Notes: generated from the sequence alone by a model not told the origin. 36,369 nt of DNA from JABDGC01 sp964449835 (GCA_964449835.1 CAYVBZ010000016.1:1-36369); one strand, 5' to 3'. Shown: positions 1 through 9,001, counted from the first letter of the stretch. Translations and numbers: made by a program.

Positions 1-764
1 CTCAAATAAAAAATTTGCTTTCTGAGGAAGTTAATATTATTGACCATTTTTCAGTACAAGCTCAGTTTTTAGAAGAGAAAGCGAAAACTTTGCTCGACGC
101 TACTCATGCCTTAAAAGGCATTATTTCTGATTGCCGACGAAATAAATCGATTCCCTGGGAGACTATTATCAAATTAATTGAGGTATATCAAATGACGCAG
201 CAATTAGAGAAAACATGGGTTGGCAAAGTATTAACACCGGATGAGTTAAAAGAATATGCGAAATTTTCACAAGATTTAAAAAATCGTTTTACGGATGAGA
301 TGAAAAAATCGTATGAAAACGAATGGGCCGATATTATCAGTCAGGTGAATGAGAACCTTGATCAAAATCCTGCGGGTCCTCTTGGTATTGCCATTGGCAG
401 GCGCAGCATGAACTGGGTCAATAGGGTGTATACGGCTGATCATGCAGGTTTAAGAACTTCTATTTGGGTGAAAGGGTTTAAAGAAGGACACGGTGCAGAT
501 GAGCATGGTTTATCGGCCAAAGCGGTTGCTTGGTTAGACCAGGCCCATAGCGCATACTATAAAGACCGCATTTTTAAAGTGATTGATCAAATTGGCAAGA
601 AATCACATTATGCTGTTTTGAAGGCATGGAGCGATCTGCTCGTGGACATGTTTGGAGATCAAGAGAAATTGAAGGATGATTTTTTTCAGGAAGTGATAAA
701 GGATGAAAAAATCAGTCAAACAGCGAAAGATTGGCTTTTAAAAGCATATAAAAAGAAGAGCTAA
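1..764 (+). CDS. MerR-family regulator with TipAS-like ligand domain, C-terminal part (5' end outside window)
   Basis: The frame is open to the left edge (a TTG at 15 is only an internal codon), so the gene starts upstream. About 250 residues are visible. The first ~60 residues look like the long dimerisation helix of MerR regulators. They are followed by a region with LTPDELKEY, a conserved tryptophan in ENEWADII, and NPAGPLG...RRSMNWV, the pattern of the TipAS antibiotic/ligand-recognition domain. The DNA-binding half is not in view. Such proteins usually activate a promoter when a small molecule is bound; the ligand cannot be told here. The gene ends at TAA 762-764, followed at once by a terminator-like hairpin. 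Family call is moderately sure; function is inferred. Confidence 0.6.
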   Translation, partial: QIKNLLSEEVNIIDHFSVQAQFLEEKAKTLLDATHALKGIISDCRRNKSIPWETIIKLIEVYQMTQQLEKTWVGKVLTPDELKEYAKFSQDLKNRFTDEMKKSYENEWADIISQVNENLDQNPAGPLGIAIGRRSMNWVNRVYTADHAGLRTSIWVKGFKEGHGADEHGLSAKAVAWLDQAHSAYYKDRIFKVIDQIGKKSHYAVLKAWSDLLVDMFGDQEKLKDDFFQEVIKDEKISQTAKDWLLKAYKKKS

Positions 765-773
765 CGTTATGAA

Positions 774-811
774 GAGCCACCTTGGTTTGCTTAGGGTGGC
801 TTTGATTTTTT
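774..811 (+). terminator. Probable Rho-independent terminator
   Basis: Inverted repeat AGCCACC (775-781) and GGTGGCT (795-801) with a 13-nt loop, followed by a T-rich run. It sits 10 nt after the stop of the MerR/TipAS-like gene. Confidence 0.6.
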
Positions 812-843
812 CATGGGGATAACAATAAACTACAATAAAATGT

Positions 844-923
844 CCTCAGGACGAACGGTTTTAAATAATGATTGAAATTAGCTAGTTATGCAAAAAATGC
901 CTTGAAATTAGCTATTTATGCAA
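844..923 (+). repeat. Left arm of ~50-bp inverted repeat plus a partial direct copy
   Basis: Positions 844-893 are the reverse complement of 3268-3317 with 2 mismatches in 50. A shorter copy of its inner end (TTGAAATTAGCTA...TATGCAA) is repeated directly at 902-923, 30 bp further on. The two 50-bp arms face each other across the 748-residue coiled-coil gene. A consensus -10 hexamer TATAAT (941-946) lies just inside the left arm; I see no convincing -35. Confidence 0.85.
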
Positions 924-983
924 CAGAGCCAGCTTTGAACTATAATATATGTAATCGCTAATTTTAAGTTGTCGGAGTTCCCC

Positions 984-3230
984 ATGAAGACGAGAAAATC
1001 GAGGGTAGTGAATCGCATTGAGGCTGTGCGGAAGAAGCTTGAAAAATTAGGGAAAACTGACGATGAGAACAAACAGTTTTCCGAGGAACAGGCAAATAGC
1101 CTACAAAAGGAAGACAAAGACGAAATAGAGAGCGAAGAAGAGAGCGAAGACGAAGAAAAAATAGAGAGCCCCGAGCCCTTGAAAGGATATTTTGAAGAAT
1201 TAAAAATTCTATTGAAAGAAGAAGATCAAAAAAACATTTTAGACCTCAAAGATTTAGCTTTAAAAGCCATTCTCATTTTTAAAATTTTTCAAGAAATCTG
1301 CAAGCAAAAAATATTCCAAGGGTTATCTGTATCAGTAGAACCCGTATATCGTAATTCTGGTGGCGAGATTAGCGAGATGCTTCCGATGCTACCGAGACCC
1401 ACAATAAAATTAACAGAAGAAACTAGACAGGGTGAAAATGATTCCCCCTTAAATTCATATAGGACTGATCTTAAGAAATACCTCAACGAGCTATTGGCTA
1501 TCTATAACGAGTCTAAAAAAGAAATGGATTTGCGTGTTTCGACACTAGAGGAGTCTGACTTCAAGAAAGCAAAAAATGGTGAAGACTTAGATGCTATTAA
1601 AATGGAAATTAACGATGCCATGAAAAACTTGGAAAAACAAGGCCTGATTTTAAATAATGATGGACCCATGGAGTTAATATATTATGACCATAAAATTCTT
1701 CTAGAAAAAATTGAAGAAAAGCGCCCGCAGTTTAGTAAAGAGATTATAGAAAATGCTAAAAAGAATTTTGAAACTATTATCGATAAAAATAATGAAACAA
1801 TCGGTTCAAATTTCTATAATAGCCTGATGGCTAAAATTGAAAATCTGCATTTTAACGGCGGAGATTCCGACCAAACCATAATCACGATCTGTGATGATTT
1901 TGATAGTATTGATAGCCTCTTGGAGGTATACCATGCTCTAGAGGATAAACTGAAGGGTGATAATTTAGAGGATAAACTGGAGGGTGATGATTTAACTCAG
2001 ATCACCTTGGAAAAAGGTAAACTTATTCATCTTTCTAATAGTTTAAAAGTTTTATTAGATGAAAAAATCAAAAAAATGGACCCGGTGGAAAATAAAAATG
2101 GTCTTAATTTTAATGAATCGCTCCAAGACTGTATAGATAACATTGATCAAGCTATTAATTCCCATCGGGAATTCATACAAGCGTTAGAGGAGGTTGATCC
2201 GAAGAGCGAATTTCGAAAAAAACTGATTGATGATTTAAATTTAAAAAAAGAAAATCTTTCTACCCAGGAAAAAGAGATCCGTGCTATTATCGCGGGTGAT
2301 CCATTTAAAAATATCAAGACTGTCAATCAAGTGAAAGAGCCGGGCGTTGAAGAAGTTAGTGATTTTCTCGATGAAGTTGGTGTGATCATTAGACTCCAAA
2401 AAAAGTTAGATAATTTTAATGATAAGAATGAATACCAGCTGATTGCAAAACTGAATAAAACACTCGAGACGCGTAAGGATGAGATAAGGAAGTTAGTAGA
2501 TCCAGTAATAAATAATAAATTACTAATTCCGGTGACCGATGAACTTTTAGCATATTATGAAAATCCAAATACAGATCTGTTTTCTATATTAACCGTAAAC
2601 AATCAGAATGACCTTGCGGAAAACATTGAAAAATCGATTGCTACTATATCTGAAACCCGCAAGAAAGGGAGGCCGCAGGGCATACTTCCATCAAGAATTA
2701 TCGAAAAGCTAGATATGAAAGAAAAACAGCTGGAACGCCTACTTCACATTCTAAATGATGATTCATTTTTGACAATGTGCGAAGAGATTAGTGCCCTTGA
2801 AGAATATGCCAAAAGACTAGATGGAAGCAGCTTTTTCACCAGCGGAACAATGGCTGCTCAGACAAATAGTGAAATCTTAGTGGGTCAATTAAAAGATGAG
2901 GTGCTTCGGTTTATTAATAACAAAGAAATGTCGCCTGAGAATCTTACTGTTTTGATTGAGAAAATCACGACTAAAACGCAAGAGGCCGCAGAGCAAATGC
3001 AACACCGGAATATTTTCAGCAAAGCAGTTAATTTTCTAGTGGGCATAGCCTATCAGCCTAATTTTTTCCTCACAAACAGACAAATTATAGCGGACAAGAT
3101 TCTTCAGGCAGCAAAGAATATCGATGTTAATGTTTTGTCTGGTGAGGCATTGGAACAAGAAGAGAAAGAAGAGTGGCCAATAAAGAACAAGCCGACCCCG
3201 ACCGACCGCGCAAAAAAACAATCTAAATGA
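984..3230 (+). CDS. Large acidic coiled-coil protein, effector-like, unknown function
   Basis: 748 codons from ATG 984, chosen over the TTG at 969 because GGAG (974-977) is well spaced before 984. I do not recognise a catalytic domain. The protein is mostly charged helix with predicted coiled coil. It has a Glu-rich stretch near residues 35-60 and a duplicated nine-residue unit (LEDKLKGDN / LEDKLEGDD, from a 27-bp tandem repeat at 1938-1991). A Glu-rich block lies about 19-25 residues before the C-terminus, followed by a basic, Pro/Thr-containing tail, somewhat like the E-block type of Dot/Icm translocation signal. No signal peptide or clear membrane segment is seen. It stands alone between inverted repeats. 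A secreted effector is a guess from composition only. Confidence 0.75.
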   Translation: MKTRKSRVVNRIEAVRKKLEKLGKTDDENKQFSEEQANSLQKEDKDEIESEEESEDEEKIESPEPLKGYFEELKILLKEEDQKNILDLKDLALKAILIFKIFQEICKQKIFQGLSVSVEPVYRNSGGEISEMLPMLPRPTIKLTEETRQGENDSPLNSYRTDLKKYLNELLAIYNESKKEMDLRVSTLEESDFKKAKNGEDLDAIKMEINDAMKNLEKQGLILNNDGPMELIYYDHKILLEKIEEKRPQFSKEIIENAKKNFETIIDKNNETIGSNFYNSLMAKIENLHFNGGDSDQTIITICDDFDSIDSLLEVYHALEDKLKGDNLEDKLEGDDLTQITLEKGKLIHLSNSLKVLLDEKIKKMDPVENKNGLNFNESLQDCIDNIDQAINSHREFIQALEEVDPKSEFRKKLIDDLNLKKENLSTQEKEIRAIIAGDPFKNIKTVNQVKEPGVEEVSDFLDEVGVIIRLQKKLDNFNDKNEYQLIAKLNKTLETRKDEIRKLVDPVINNKLLIPVTDELLAYYENPNTDLFSILTVNNQNDLAENIEKSIATISETRKKGRPQGILPSRIIEKLDMKEKQLERLLHILNDDSFLTMCEEISALEEYAKRLDGSSFFTSGTMAAQTNSEILVGQLKDEVLRFINNKEMSPENLTVLIEKITTKTQEAAEQMQHRNIFSKAVNFLVGIAYQPNFFLTNRQIIADKILQAAKNIDVNVLSGEALEQEEKEEWPIKNKPTPTDRAKKQSK
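1938..1991 (+). repeat. 27-bp tandem duplication inside the coiled-coil gene
   Basis: Two adjacent 27-bp units (1938-1964 and 1965-1991) differ at three positions and keep the frame, adding nine residues to the coiled-coil protein. Confidence 0.8.
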
Positions 3231-3267
3231 CTGAGGTCACTCTAGGCCCTAGAGCAATGCGGCTTTG

Positions 3268-3387
3268 TTGCCTAAATAGCTAATTTCAATCATTATTTAA
3301 AACCGTTCGTCCTGAGGAAGTGCGTAGCACTGTCTCGAAGGATCTTCCTTAATCCTTCATTTTATTCACCTATTTACGCAACAAAGC
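3268..3387. repeat. Right arm of the inverted repeat and adjoining palindromic REP-like repeat
   Basis: 3268-3317 is the inverted partner of 844-893. It continues into CCTGAGGAAGTGCGTAGCAC and TGTCTCGAAGGAT (3311-3343), with a GTGC/GCAC hairpin, a form I recall as a dispersed palindromic repeat in many proteobacteria. A further piece of the arm (CTATTTACGCAACAAAGC, 3370-3387) follows. The 3231-3526 gap holds these repeats and a small palindrome CTCTAG-GCC-CTAGAG (3240-3254). A weak promoter-like pair for the next gene is TTGGAA (3479-3484) and TTATAG (3503-3508). Confidence 0.75.
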
Positions 3388-3526
3388 AAACAAAGCCGCC
3401 CCAAGAGTGTCCCTGCAATAAATAGCTGAACTCTAATTCTGGCTCCTGACTTTTAATTCACTTAATATACGGTTAATTTTGGAATGTTAAAATTATGTTT
3501 ACTTATAGTTGAAAGAGCGGTCGTGC

Positions 3527-5242
3527 ATGCAGAGCTATAGTTTAAATCAAGAAGAGAAGGATGACGCAGAGGAAAAACCCTATAATCCATTTATTCATGG
3601 AACGAACTCATCCATTCTGCCCGTGCTAGTCAAAACTGACATGCAGCTTCTATCACCAATTGATATGATTCGCGATTATAAGATTGCTCCAATTTGCGGT
3701 GAATTCACTCAAGGGGGGTATACTCGAGCTACCTCGAGGGGTATGCCCTCCTTCGGTCGTGTAAGCGGGGGAAGATATTCGCTCGGAAAGATTACAAGTG
3801 ATTATACAAATCACAAGCCTAGCAAAACACTGTGGGATTGGGATTTCAGGCAGCCCTATAAATATGCATTTGGCGATATAAATCTATTTCTAATCGAGCT
3901 GGTGCGTGATATCCAATCTGGCGAAAAGGAAATTATTAAGAAAATCGATATCGAGTTGCTTTCTGCGCAGGTTAATGCCGTTATCCAAATGTACTATCTG
4001 ATTTTGCTCATGGGAAAAGAAATTCATCCCGATCTGGAATATATTCGTTCTCTTGATACAGATAAACAAAATGACTTATTCGATGCTGTCTACACACATC
4101 TTAATTTTAAATCCCTTTTAGAAAAAATAAAAGAAACTGGCATTAATATAGAGCAAATCTATAAAAATCCGGATGAAGAGGGGCTTAGCCAGCTAGAAAC
4201 ATTGTTAGAGCTTCCGTCGCAATCAATTATAAAGTCTGGTCCAAGCGAAGTTCGAAAAGAAATTGTTCTTGAACAAACAAAAATTTTTATTCGAAAACAT
4301 CCGGAATATGAGGTTGATCGAGAAATGTACGATCCATTAAATTATGTAACCCATCTCGTTCAGGGGGTTCACCTTGGTGCCTATAGCATCCCAGGATTTA
4401 TAGAAAATTATGCTCGAGGCTATTTTGGGGATCATTTTTTGGGTCCTGCAGAATCATATATACTTGAAAATATTGAGGCCTTGGAGGAAAGGCTCAGTAT
4501 GATCGAATCTGTAGTCCAAGATTGTGAGGAAATTGAGCCGCTCGATTACGAAAGTGATTTTATTAAAAACCCTATCCCAATGGTTTTTGTGTGTGAAAAT
4601 GCGGAAAAAATAGTATTACACAGTGAAAGCAGTGGTGAATATCGAGCTGTTTCACCGTTAAAGATTGGGGTAGATATTCAGCTTATTGCAACAGACACGG
4701 AAGAAAATCGATCCAGACTGATTGAATTTTTTGATGAAAAAAATATTTCTGTTGAAGTTGTACTTTATGAGTATTTAACTCAAGCTTATGAAGAAAGTAT
4801 TAAGGGTTTTGATGTAAGACCACTTGATGAAGGCTATCTATCGCAAGAGTCTGAAATAAGTGAGATTGGTTTAGAAAGTGAAGAAAAAAGAGAGAGTATT
4901 AAACCGAAATTAGAGAATACTCCTAATCAAGAAGAACTTCTTAAACTTTTTGAAAAGCAAATTCAACGTCTTTTCCTTGTGTCAGAAAAAAATCCTACAG
5001 AGGATACCATGCGGAAAATAAATGGGTTTGCTAAAGTCCATGAACTTGTGGCAAACCATGAGATGGATGAAGCTCTTATTGAGCTTTCAAACCAAGATAA
5101 CAACGCGATGACTGTTCGGCGTGACTCATGGGTGCCCACTTTATTCAGGCCTTGTGTTGATATTTTACTTCCGACTGAAAGTCAGCGATCAGTACGAGAT
5201 GCTATAAATCTAATTAAAAGTGACATGCTTTCTCCTAGGTGA
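3527..5242 (+). CDS. Hypothetical protein with N-terminal HGT motif, effector-like
   Basis: 571 codons from ATG 3527; a TTG at 3509 in the same frame is a less likely start. I do not recognise the family with certainty. The N-terminal ~90 residues contain FIHGTNSSILPVL (HGT at residues 24-26), then LLSPIDMI, GEFTQGGY and a Gly/Ser/Arg-rich segment. An HGT box followed by a hydrophobic strand occurs in the PARP-like/diphtheria-type ADP-ribosyltransferase fold, but the other signature residues cannot be assigned by eye. The middle is helical and the last third is very acidic. No signal peptide or membrane segment is visible. Codon use resembles the preceding gene. The stop overlaps no neighbour; a small regulator follows after 74 bp. 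An ADP-ribosyltransferase role is speculation. Confidence 0.7.
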   Translation: MQSYSLNQEEKDDAEEKPYNPFIHGTNSSILPVLVKTDMQLLSPIDMIRDYKIAPICGEFTQGGYTRATSRGMPSFGRVSGGRYSLGKITSDYTNHKPSKTLWDWDFRQPYKYAFGDINLFLIELVRDIQSGEKEIIKKIDIELLSAQVNAVIQMYYLILLMGKEIHPDLEYIRSLDTDKQNDLFDAVYTHLNFKSLLEKIKETGINIEQIYKNPDEEGLSQLETLLELPSQSIIKSGPSEVRKEIVLEQTKIFIRKHPEYEVDREMYDPLNYVTHLVQGVHLGAYSIPGFIENYARGYFGDHFLGPAESYILENIEALEERLSMIESVVQDCEEIEPLDYESDFIKNPIPMVFVCENAEKIVLHSESSGEYRAVSPLKIGVDIQLIATDTEENRSRLIEFFDEKNISVEVVLYEYLTQAYEESIKGFDVRPLDEGYLSQESEISEIGLESEEKRESIKPKLENTPNQEELLKLFEKQIQRLFLVSEKNPTEDTMRKINGFAKVHELVANHEMDEALIELSNQDNNAMTVRRDSWVPTLFRPCVDILLPTESQRSVRDAINLIKSDMLSPR

Positions 5243-5316
5243 TTCTTCTACATGGATTTTACGCGGATAATAATTTATATTTGATTATGCTATTACACTA
5301 TATAAGGCCCTTTAAT

Positions 5317-5604
5317 ATGAGTAAAAAAGCACATTCAAAAACAGCAGAGCTCATGCACGCTATTTCCTTGATAAAAAATCCAGAAGAGGCGCTTCAATTT
5401 TTTACTGATCTCTGTACACCAGCAGAAATGGAAGCAATGGCTGACCGTTGGCAGGTTGTGCCAATGCTTCGCCAAGGAATCCCTTATCGGACCATACATG
5501 ACCGTACTGGCGTGAGCGTCGCGACAATAACACGCGTAGCACGGTGTATAAATTTAGGCGAAGGAGGCTATTCACTTATTGCAGATAGAATTGATCATCA
5601 TTAA
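5317..5604 (+). CDS. TrpR-family (YerC/YecD) transcriptional regulator, likely controls his operon
   Basis: 95 residues from ATG 5317 (the frame opens further upstream but the family starts near this Met). The core matches the TrpR-like YerC/YecD family: NPEEALQFFTDLCTPAEMEAM, then a helix-turn-helix (LRQGIPYRTIHDRTGVSVATITRV) and the ending INLGEGGY. Members with this domain are known in Firmicutes as HisR, a histidine-responsive repressor of his genes. Here it lies directly upstream of hisG, on the same strand, 142 bp before its start. A palindrome overlapping the hisG promoter is a natural candidate binding site. Family call is firm; the histidine-sensing role is inference from position. 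Confidence 0.88.
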   Translation: MSKKAHSKTAELMHAISLIKNPEEALQFFTDLCTPAEMEAMADRWQVVPMLRQGIPYRTIHDRTGVSVATITRVARCINLGEGGYSLIADRIDHH

Positions 5605-5668
5605 GCCAAATAGCTGCTTTGCTCGCTTTTTCCTCGCAACTCCTTGATATCATTTAAATTTTAAATAA

Positions 5669-5708
5669 TTGACCCAAGGTCTTTTTTCAAGTACGCTGTT
5701 ATAGCGTA
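5669..5708 (+). promoter_or_regulatory. hisG promoter with overlapping palindromic operator candidate
   Basis: TTGACC (5669-5674) and TACGCT (5692-5697), 17 bp apart, form a sigma70-like promoter. The perfect inverted repeat TACGCT-GTTAT-AGCGTA (5692-5708) covers the -10 and the expected start of transcription, a position where a bound repressor would block initiation. No open frame with a run of His codons lies between 5605 and 5746, so a classical his attenuator is not seen. Confidence 0.55.
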
Positions 5709-5746
5709 TTATCACACTAAAACGGTATAACATCGGGAGAATGAAC

Positions 5747-6628
5747 ATGAGTGCACGATTGAGATTGGCCATTCAGAAAAAAGGCCGATTAGCAGACGAA
5801 TCGCTGTCGTTATTGAAACAGTGTGGTTTGCAATTTCGGTTGAAAGAAAACGGTTTATTGGTATATGTGGATAATTTTCCTATCGATTTGTTATTGGTGC
5901 GTGATGATGATATTCCAGCTTTAGTGTTTGATGGGGTATGTGATGCAGGCATTGTGGGGGAAAATGTCCTCTGTGAAAAAGCGTATGAGTCTAATGAGCA
6001 GAAATATCAAGTCCTTTCAAGGTTGACTGTTTGTGCTTGCCGGTTGTCCATTGCGGTGCCTTTGGAATTTTATTGGGAGGGGCCAAAGAGCCTAGACGGC
6101 AAACGCATTGCAACGAGTTATCCGAATTTATTGAATGCCTATCTAAAAAAGAACGAAGTAAGGGCTGAGTGTGTTGTTCTCTCAGGTTCTGTGGAAATGG
6201 CCCCCAGAATGGGTATGGCGGACCTCATTTGTGATTTAGTGTCAACAGGGCAGACTTTAGAAGAAAACAAACTTGTGGAAGTTGATGCTGTTTTCAATAG
6301 TCAGGCAGTTTTTATTCAAACATTAAAGCCGATTGAAGATCAAAAAAAACAATTGTTGGAAATGTTGATTCGGCGAGTTGTAGCAGTCCAGCAGGCCGAT
6401 ACTCGCAAATATATTTTATTTCACGCGCCGGTCGCGGCACTTAAAAAAATATGTGAATGCCTGCCTGGTGCTGAAACGCCAACCGTTATGCCGCTGAACG
6501 AATCAAGCGGCAAGGTTGCAGTTCATGTGGTTTCGAGAGAGAAAATATTTTGGGACACTTTGGAAAGCATTAAGCAACTGGGCGCAACTTCTATCTTAGT
6601 TCTGCCAATTGAAAAAATGTTAGTGTAA
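5747..6628 (+). CDS. hisG: ATP phosphoribosyltransferase (long form), HisG
   Basis: First step of histidine synthesis: condenses ATP and PRPP to phosphoribosyl-ATP; cytosolic, normally hexameric and feedback-inhibited by histidine. 293 residues from ATG 5747, preferred over ATG 5741 because GGGAG (5735-5739 region) is then well spaced. The N-terminus RLAIQKKGRLADESLSLL is typical. The segment SGSVEMAPRMGMADLICDLVSTGQTL contains the PRPP-binding region (here with Ala-Asp-Leu). The length and the C-terminal segment LPGAETPTVMPL show the long form with the regulatory ACT-like domain, so no HisZ is needed. First gene of the hisGDCBHAFI operon; hisD starts 7 bp downstream. Confidence 0.96.
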   Translation: MSARLRLAIQKKGRLADESLSLLKQCGLQFRLKENGLLVYVDNFPIDLLLVRDDDIPALVFDGVCDAGIVGENVLCEKAYESNEQKYQVLSRLTVCACRLSIAVPLEFYWEGPKSLDGKRIATSYPNLLNAYLKKNEVRAECVVLSGSVEMAPRMGMADLICDLVSTGQTLEENKLVEVDAVFNSQAVFIQTLKPIEDQKKQLLEMLIRRVVAVQQADTRKYILFHAPVAALKKICECLPGAETPTVMPLNESSGKVAVHVVSREKIFWDTLESIKQLGATSILVLPIEKMLV

Positions 6629-6635
6629 GGGTGCT

Positions 6636-7952
6636 ATGATGTTAAAACCAATGAGCTGGAACGATTTGTCAAAAGAGCAAAAAAAAGAGTTGCTGCGGCG
6701 GCCTAGTCAGAGTCAATCACAAGCTCTTAAAGATAAGGTCGTTGAAATAATCGAAAATGTACAAAGACTGGGTGACAAGGCTCTTCTCACTTACACAAAA
6801 CAGTTCGATCAAATTGATTTGCAAAGCCTTCGCGTCAGTCAGTTTGAATTCGATGAGGCCATGAATCAAGTTTCGCCTGTCATGGCTAAGGCATTTGAAA
6901 AAATTATTAAACAACTCACCCTTTTTCATCAAGAGCAAATGCCAAAAAATTATGTTGTGGAAACATCGCCTGGGATTATATGTGAACAAATGGTTACTCC
7001 CATTCAACGTATCGGCATGTATGTTCCGGCAGGTACTGCGCCTTTAGTTTCTACGGTATTCATGTTGGGGGTACCTTCTTTGTTAGCAGGATGTCCTCTC
7101 CGTGCCATGAGTGCCCCGCCTAACCCGGCAGGGAAAGTCGATCCCCATCTGCTCGTTGCTGCGCAATACTGTGGAATAAAAGATTTCTTCAAAATAGGCG
7201 GCGCGCAAGCTATTGCTGCAATGGCCTATGGCACGGAAAGTGTGCCTAAGGTGGATAAAATTTTTGGTCCTGGCAATTCTTGGGTGACCATGGCGAAAAT
7301 GCTGGTTTCACTTGATCCGAAAGGGGCGCGGCTCGATATGCCAGCAGGGCCTTCTGAGGTTTTAGTCATTGCTGATGAGAGTGCGGACCCGGCATTTGTG
7401 GCAGCAGATTTGCTATCGCAAGCAGAACATGGCGAAGACTCGCAGGCAACCTTGATTTGTATGAGTAAAAATTTTGCGGAGCGGGTAAATGCCATGCTGG
7501 TGGCGCAATTAAAAAATTTATCCAGGGCTGATATTGCAGTGCAAGCGCTTAAAGAAAGCCTGTGTTTTGTCGTTCAAGGAGATGCCCAGGCGATTGAAAT
7601 TTCAAATGAGTATGCACCAGAACATCTCATTCTTCAGGTGAAGGAGCCTAGAAAATATTTGCAAGATCTTCATTCGGCTGGTTCTATTTTTCTGGGGAGT
7701 TGGTCGCCCGAGTCAGTAGGAGATTATGCCAGTGGAACAAATCATGTTTTACCTACCGGTGGTTTTGCAAAGTCCTATAGCGGATTATCGGTCCGGGATT
7801 TTGTGAAAACTGTGACGGTCCAAGAGTTGACTCAGGAAGGCTTAGCTTCTATTGCAGAAACCGTGCGTGTTCTGACCCAGATCGAAGGTTTAGATGCACA
7901 CCAGAAGGCAATTGATATCCGGTTAGAAAACATAAAGAGTGGGACTATATGA
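6636..7952 (+). CDS. hisD: Histidinol dehydrogenase, HisD
   Basis: Catalyses the last two oxidations, L-histidinol to L-histidine, with NAD and zinc. 438 residues, the usual length. Clear signatures are GMYVPAGTAPLVSTV, FKIGGAQAIAAMAYG, FGPGNSWVT, DMPAGPSEVLV, DLLSQAEHGEDSQ (Gln and His are zinc ligands in the family), NEYAPEHL, and GDYASGTNHVLPTGG. The usual VPGG has become VPAG, a mild change. The start could be ATG 6636 or 6639. The stop overlaps hisC by ATGA, indicating translational coupling. Confidence 0.97.
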   Translation: MMLKPMSWNDLSKEQKKELLRRPSQSQSQALKDKVVEIIENVQRLGDKALLTYTKQFDQIDLQSLRVSQFEFDEAMNQVSPVMAKAFEKIIKQLTLFHQEQMPKNYVVETSPGIICEQMVTPIQRIGMYVPAGTAPLVSTVFMLGVPSLLAGCPLRAMSAPPNPAGKVDPHLLVAAQYCGIKDFFKIGGAQAIAAMAYGTESVPKVDKIFGPGNSWVTMAKMLVSLDPKGARLDMPAGPSEVLVIADESADPAFVAADLLSQAEHGEDSQATLICMSKNFAERVNAMLVAQLKNLSRADIAVQALKESLCFVVQGDAQAIEISNEYAPEHLILQVKEPRKYLQDLHSAGSIFLGSWSPESVGDYASGTNHVLPTGGFAKSYSGLSVRDFVKTVTVQELTQEGLASIAETVRVLTQIEGLDAHQKAIDIRLENIKSGTI

Positions 7953-9001
7953 CATTAATCAATAATATCGCGAGAAAATCCATACAAAAATTGGTTCCTT
8001 ACAGTTCTGCACGTCATGAAAACAGGCAAGAAGGGGTGCGTTTGGATGCAAATGAAAATCCTTTTTGGCGGGAGGATGGTTTCAATCGTTATCCTGACCC
8101 TCAACCAGAACTATTAAGACAAAAAATGGCTGAAATGTATGGCGTAAAACCATCTCAACTGTTGATGACGCGGGGCAGTGATGAAGGTGTTGATTTATTA
8201 GTTCGTAGCTATTGTGAGTCAAGTCAAGATGCAATTATTACTACTCCCCCTACTTATGGGATGTATGAAGTTGCTGCCAGTATTCAGGGTGTTGGTGTCT
8301 TGAATGTCCCTCTTAATATCGAAGAAGGATTTTCTTTTAACAAAGACAATATTCTTGACCAATGGCAACCATTCATGAAAATAATATTTCTGTGTTCACC
8401 GAATAATCCAACAGGAAATATTTTAAATGAACTAGATATATTGGCATTATGCGAGGCTTTGAAAAATAAAGCCTTAGTCGTTGTTGATGAAGCCTACATT
8501 GAGTTTTCAATAAACACAAGTTTAAGCCGTTATGTGTCGCAATATCCAAATTTGGTCGTGTTAAGGACGTTATCGAAGGCCTTTGGGTTGGCGGGTATCC
8601 GTTTGGGCTCTCTTATTGCAAATCAAGATATTGTCAGCCTGCTAACAAAAGTCATTGCCCCTTATCCAATTCCAACGCCAGTTGTGCAGGTGGCTTTAAA
8701 GTCTCTGTCGAGTGAAAATCGAGAGCTAGTTAATTCTCAAATTCAAATGATTAGAAATGAGCGGAATAGCTTAAGATCATTTCTAGAAAAGCTCCCTTCA
8801 GTAAAATGCGTATATCCGTCAGAAGCTAATTTTTTATTAGTTAAAGTAAAGGACGCTCAGCAGTGGATGTCAAAGTGCATTGATAACAAAGTTATTATTC
8901 GCCTGCGAGACAAGCTTTTTGGCCTTCGTAATTGTGTTCGTATTACAATTGGCACAAAAGAGGAAAATAAAAAGCTGCAAGAGGTATTGTCTTATGTCTA
9001 A
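7949..9001 (+). CDS. hisC: Histidinol-phosphate aminotransferase, HisC
   Basis: PLP-dependent fold-type I aminotransferase converting imidazole acetol phosphate to histidinol phosphate. 350 residues. It shows LDANENP near residue 31, the substrate loop NRYPDPQPELLR, LCSPNNPTG, VVVDEAYIEF, and the PLP-lysine motif LRTLSKAFGLAGIRLG. The start overlaps the hisD stop by 4 bp and its end overlaps the start of hisB by 8 bp. Position third in the operon matches Escherichia-type order. Confidence 0.97.
   Translation: MTLINNIARKSIQKLVPYSSARHENRQEGVRLDANENPFWREDGFNRYPDPQPELLRQKMAEMYGVKPSQLLMTRGSDEGVDLLVRSYCESSQDAIITTPPTYGMYEVAASIQGVGVLNVPLNIEEGFSFNKDNILDQWQPFMKIIFLCSPNNPTGNILNELDILALCEALKNKALVVVDEAYIEFSINTSLSRYVSQYPNLVVLRTLSKAFGLAGIRLGSLIANQDIVSLLTKVIAPYPIPTPVVQVALKSLSSENRELVNSQIQMIRNERNSLRSFLEKLPSVKCVYPSEANFLLVKVKDAQQWMSKCIDNKVIIRLRDKLFGLRNCVRITIGTKEENKKLQEVLSYV

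Noticed and set aside
5605..5746. his attenuator leader peptide
   Set aside because: No short frame with consecutive His codons and no strong terminator hairpin before hisG.
8880..8993. N-terminal extension of HisB
   Set aside because: Lies fully inside hisC in another frame; the HAD domain starts right after ATG 8994.
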